Assembly: GCA_016712105.1 (NCBI GenBank)
Contig: JADJRU010000007.1
Span: 62,001-126,000, forward strand
Source of the DNA: Ahniella sp.
GTDB lineage: Bacteria > Pseudomonadota > Gammaproteobacteria > Xanthomonadales > Ahniellaceae
Length of the DNA stretch: 64,000 nt
Reading direction: 5' to 3'
In this document: in pieces, positions 63,246 through 64,000 of the stretch
Layout of the letters: each line of letters starts with the position of its first letter
Numbering within the stretch: the stretch's first letter is position 1
Made by a program: the position numbers and the translations under genes
Notes under the pieces: generated by a model
Seen by the model: the letters and a program-made list of their open reading frames with translations, nothing else
Told to the model about the DNA's origin: nothing
Databases searched by the model: none

Positions 63246-63708
63246 ACGCTCAATAACACGCGGGCTGCTGTGTCTTCTGGCATTCGCCTGCTCTCCCACC
63301 TGGGCGGAGACCGAAACACTGCCAGTCACTGACGAGCCCATCGAACCCAGTTTGTTCCTGCAGCAGCAGATGCAACTGCAGCAACTGAACAGCCAGGTGG
63401 AACATGAACTGCAGCGCATCCAATCGGAAGTTCGGATTGAATCCGCGCGCCGGGAATTGGAACAGGTGCGTGAGGGCCAGATGCCCGAATTGTTGGGCAC
63501 GTTTCGCATCGATGGGCGTTCGTTCGCGGAGTTTTCCGCGCGTCATGGCGTGATCGAACTCACCACCGGCGAATATCTGGTGGGCGACTGGCGGATCGCC
63601 GAGATCCATGTCGATCGCATTCGGCTATGCCGCGGCCAATCTCGGCAGTGCCGTGTGCTGACTCCGACTCAGCCATCGCCTACGGCAACGGCCCGCCCTT
63701 CCAAATGA
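63229..63708 (+). CDS. pilP: Type IVb pilus protein PilP-like
   Basis: 159 residues from the ATG at 63229; upstream ATGs at 63193 and 63214 are possible. Signal peptide (LLCLLAFACSPTWA), a coiled-coil helix (MQLQQLNSQVEHELQRIQSEVRIESARRELE), and a C-terminal strand unit ending RIRLCRGQSRQCRVLTP. PilP-type proteins are periplasmic and link secretin and inner-membrane complex. The stop overlaps the next ATG by four bases. Confidence 0.82.
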   Translation: MSVVLERSITRGLLCLLAFACSPTWAETETLPVTDEPIEPSLFLQQQMQLQQLNSQVEHELQRIQSEVRIESARRELEQVREGQMPELLGTFRIDGRSFAEFSARHGVIELTTGEYLVGDWRIAEIHVDRIRLCRGQSRQCRVLTPTQPSPTATARPSK

Positions 63709-64000
63709 CGTGCGAGCGCCTTCATTTCGAGCAGATTCAGGACATCCTTCGTGTCCTGTCCGGTCCGGGAGGAAAGCTGGCCTTGTCGCCGGCTCAGCGT
63801 TCGGTCGGTGCGGTGTTCGAGACACGGCGTCATGAGCTGGTGCTGGCGTGGACGGGCGATGACCCGCGTACCCGCATCACCATAGAACGCGAAGCGGCAG
63901 CAGCGGGCCTGCAGGTATCACGGCGCATGCTCGCGAACAGCGAGTTGCTTCGTGTCATTTACGACAATGCCGGGCGGAACCATGTCCGCGGCGGGCAACT
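63705..64000 (+). CDS. Partial gene following pilP, probably PilQ-type ATPase
   Basis: Starts at the ATG overlapping the pilP stop (ATGA) and is open to the window end, giving 98 residues so far. The segments RLHFEQIQDILRVL, VGAVFETRRHELVLAW and TRITIEREAAAAG do not carry an ATPase motif. Gene order in R64-like thin pili is pilN-pilO-pilP-pilQ, so PilQ, a GspE-type ATPase, is expected here; this is inference from order. Confidence 0.55.
   Translation, partial: MTCERLHFEQIQDILRVLSGPGGKLALSPAQRSVGAVFETRRHELVLAWTGDDPRTRITIEREAAAAGLQVSRRMLANSELLRVIYDNAGRNHVRGGQ

Noticed and set aside
1..64000. tRNA genes, rRNA, CRISPR array or prophage
   Set aside because: No cloverleaf-like, rRNA-like, regular repeat-spacer or phage structural gene pattern was found by eye; tRNAscan and CRISPR detection would be decisive.

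Overview
The window is about 64 kb of GC-rich chromosome from a gammaproteobacterium, most likely of the Xanthomonadales/Lysobacterales (Rhodanobacteraceae-like). This is inferred from the gene families, the Lys/Ala-rich tail on TopA, the rph/yicC divergence, and exported proteins ending in the tetrapeptide DGFE. No rRNA, tRNA, CRISPR array, intact insertion sequence or phage gene was recognised.

Layout. 0-6.5 kb: a small membrane protein, then two large exported surface proteins on the minus strand (a sialidase-like propeller with P-domain, and an OmpA protein with Ig-like repeats). 6.6-15.2 kb: housekeeping genes (purU; a minus-strand run rph-rdgB-acetyltransferase-ppk2-Ser/Thr kinase; divergent yicC-gmk). 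15.2-19.9 kb: a TolC-like lipoprotein, a Tat-exported multicopper oxidase and a sialidase-like protein, directly behind gmk. 19.9-29.2 kb: accessory DNA with small membrane proteins, a decayed ParDE-type module, a GlxA/AraC regulator, a truncated exported-protein gene, a diverged direct repeat and an intact hipBA module. 29.3-43.9 kb: two paired exported amidohydrolases, a giant hybrid two-component sensor, tex, and a serine hydrolase-LytS-LytR operon. 44.1-48.6 kb: tsaD-folB-folK followed by a topA that has lost its 5' end. 48.7-58.8 kb: a MITE-like inverted repeat, a regulator, an M1 peptidase, mscL, a phosphohistidine phosphatase-like lipoprotein, an alkyltransferase-like protein, a glycosyltransferase, a second DGFE protein, a haem-motif lipoprotein, a hydrolase and an epimerase. 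59.8-64 kb: the start of a type IVb pilus operon (TcpQ-like, PilN secretin, PilO, PilP, and a partial next gene) running off the window.

Caution on sequence quality. At least eleven single-base frame disruptions can be seen, in two zones (about 19-26 kb and 44-56 kb). They include tsaD and topA, which are normally essential, so many are probably assembly errors rather than true pseudogenes. The 46.05-46.31 kb stretch before topA is low-complexity and may be a misassembly. Functional joining: copper export and oxidation (15-19 kb), stress and phosphate signalling (PPK2, Ser/Thr kinase, HipBA), envelope sensing (hybrid sensor, LytS/LytR with its hydrolase), and surface or pilus functions at both ends.
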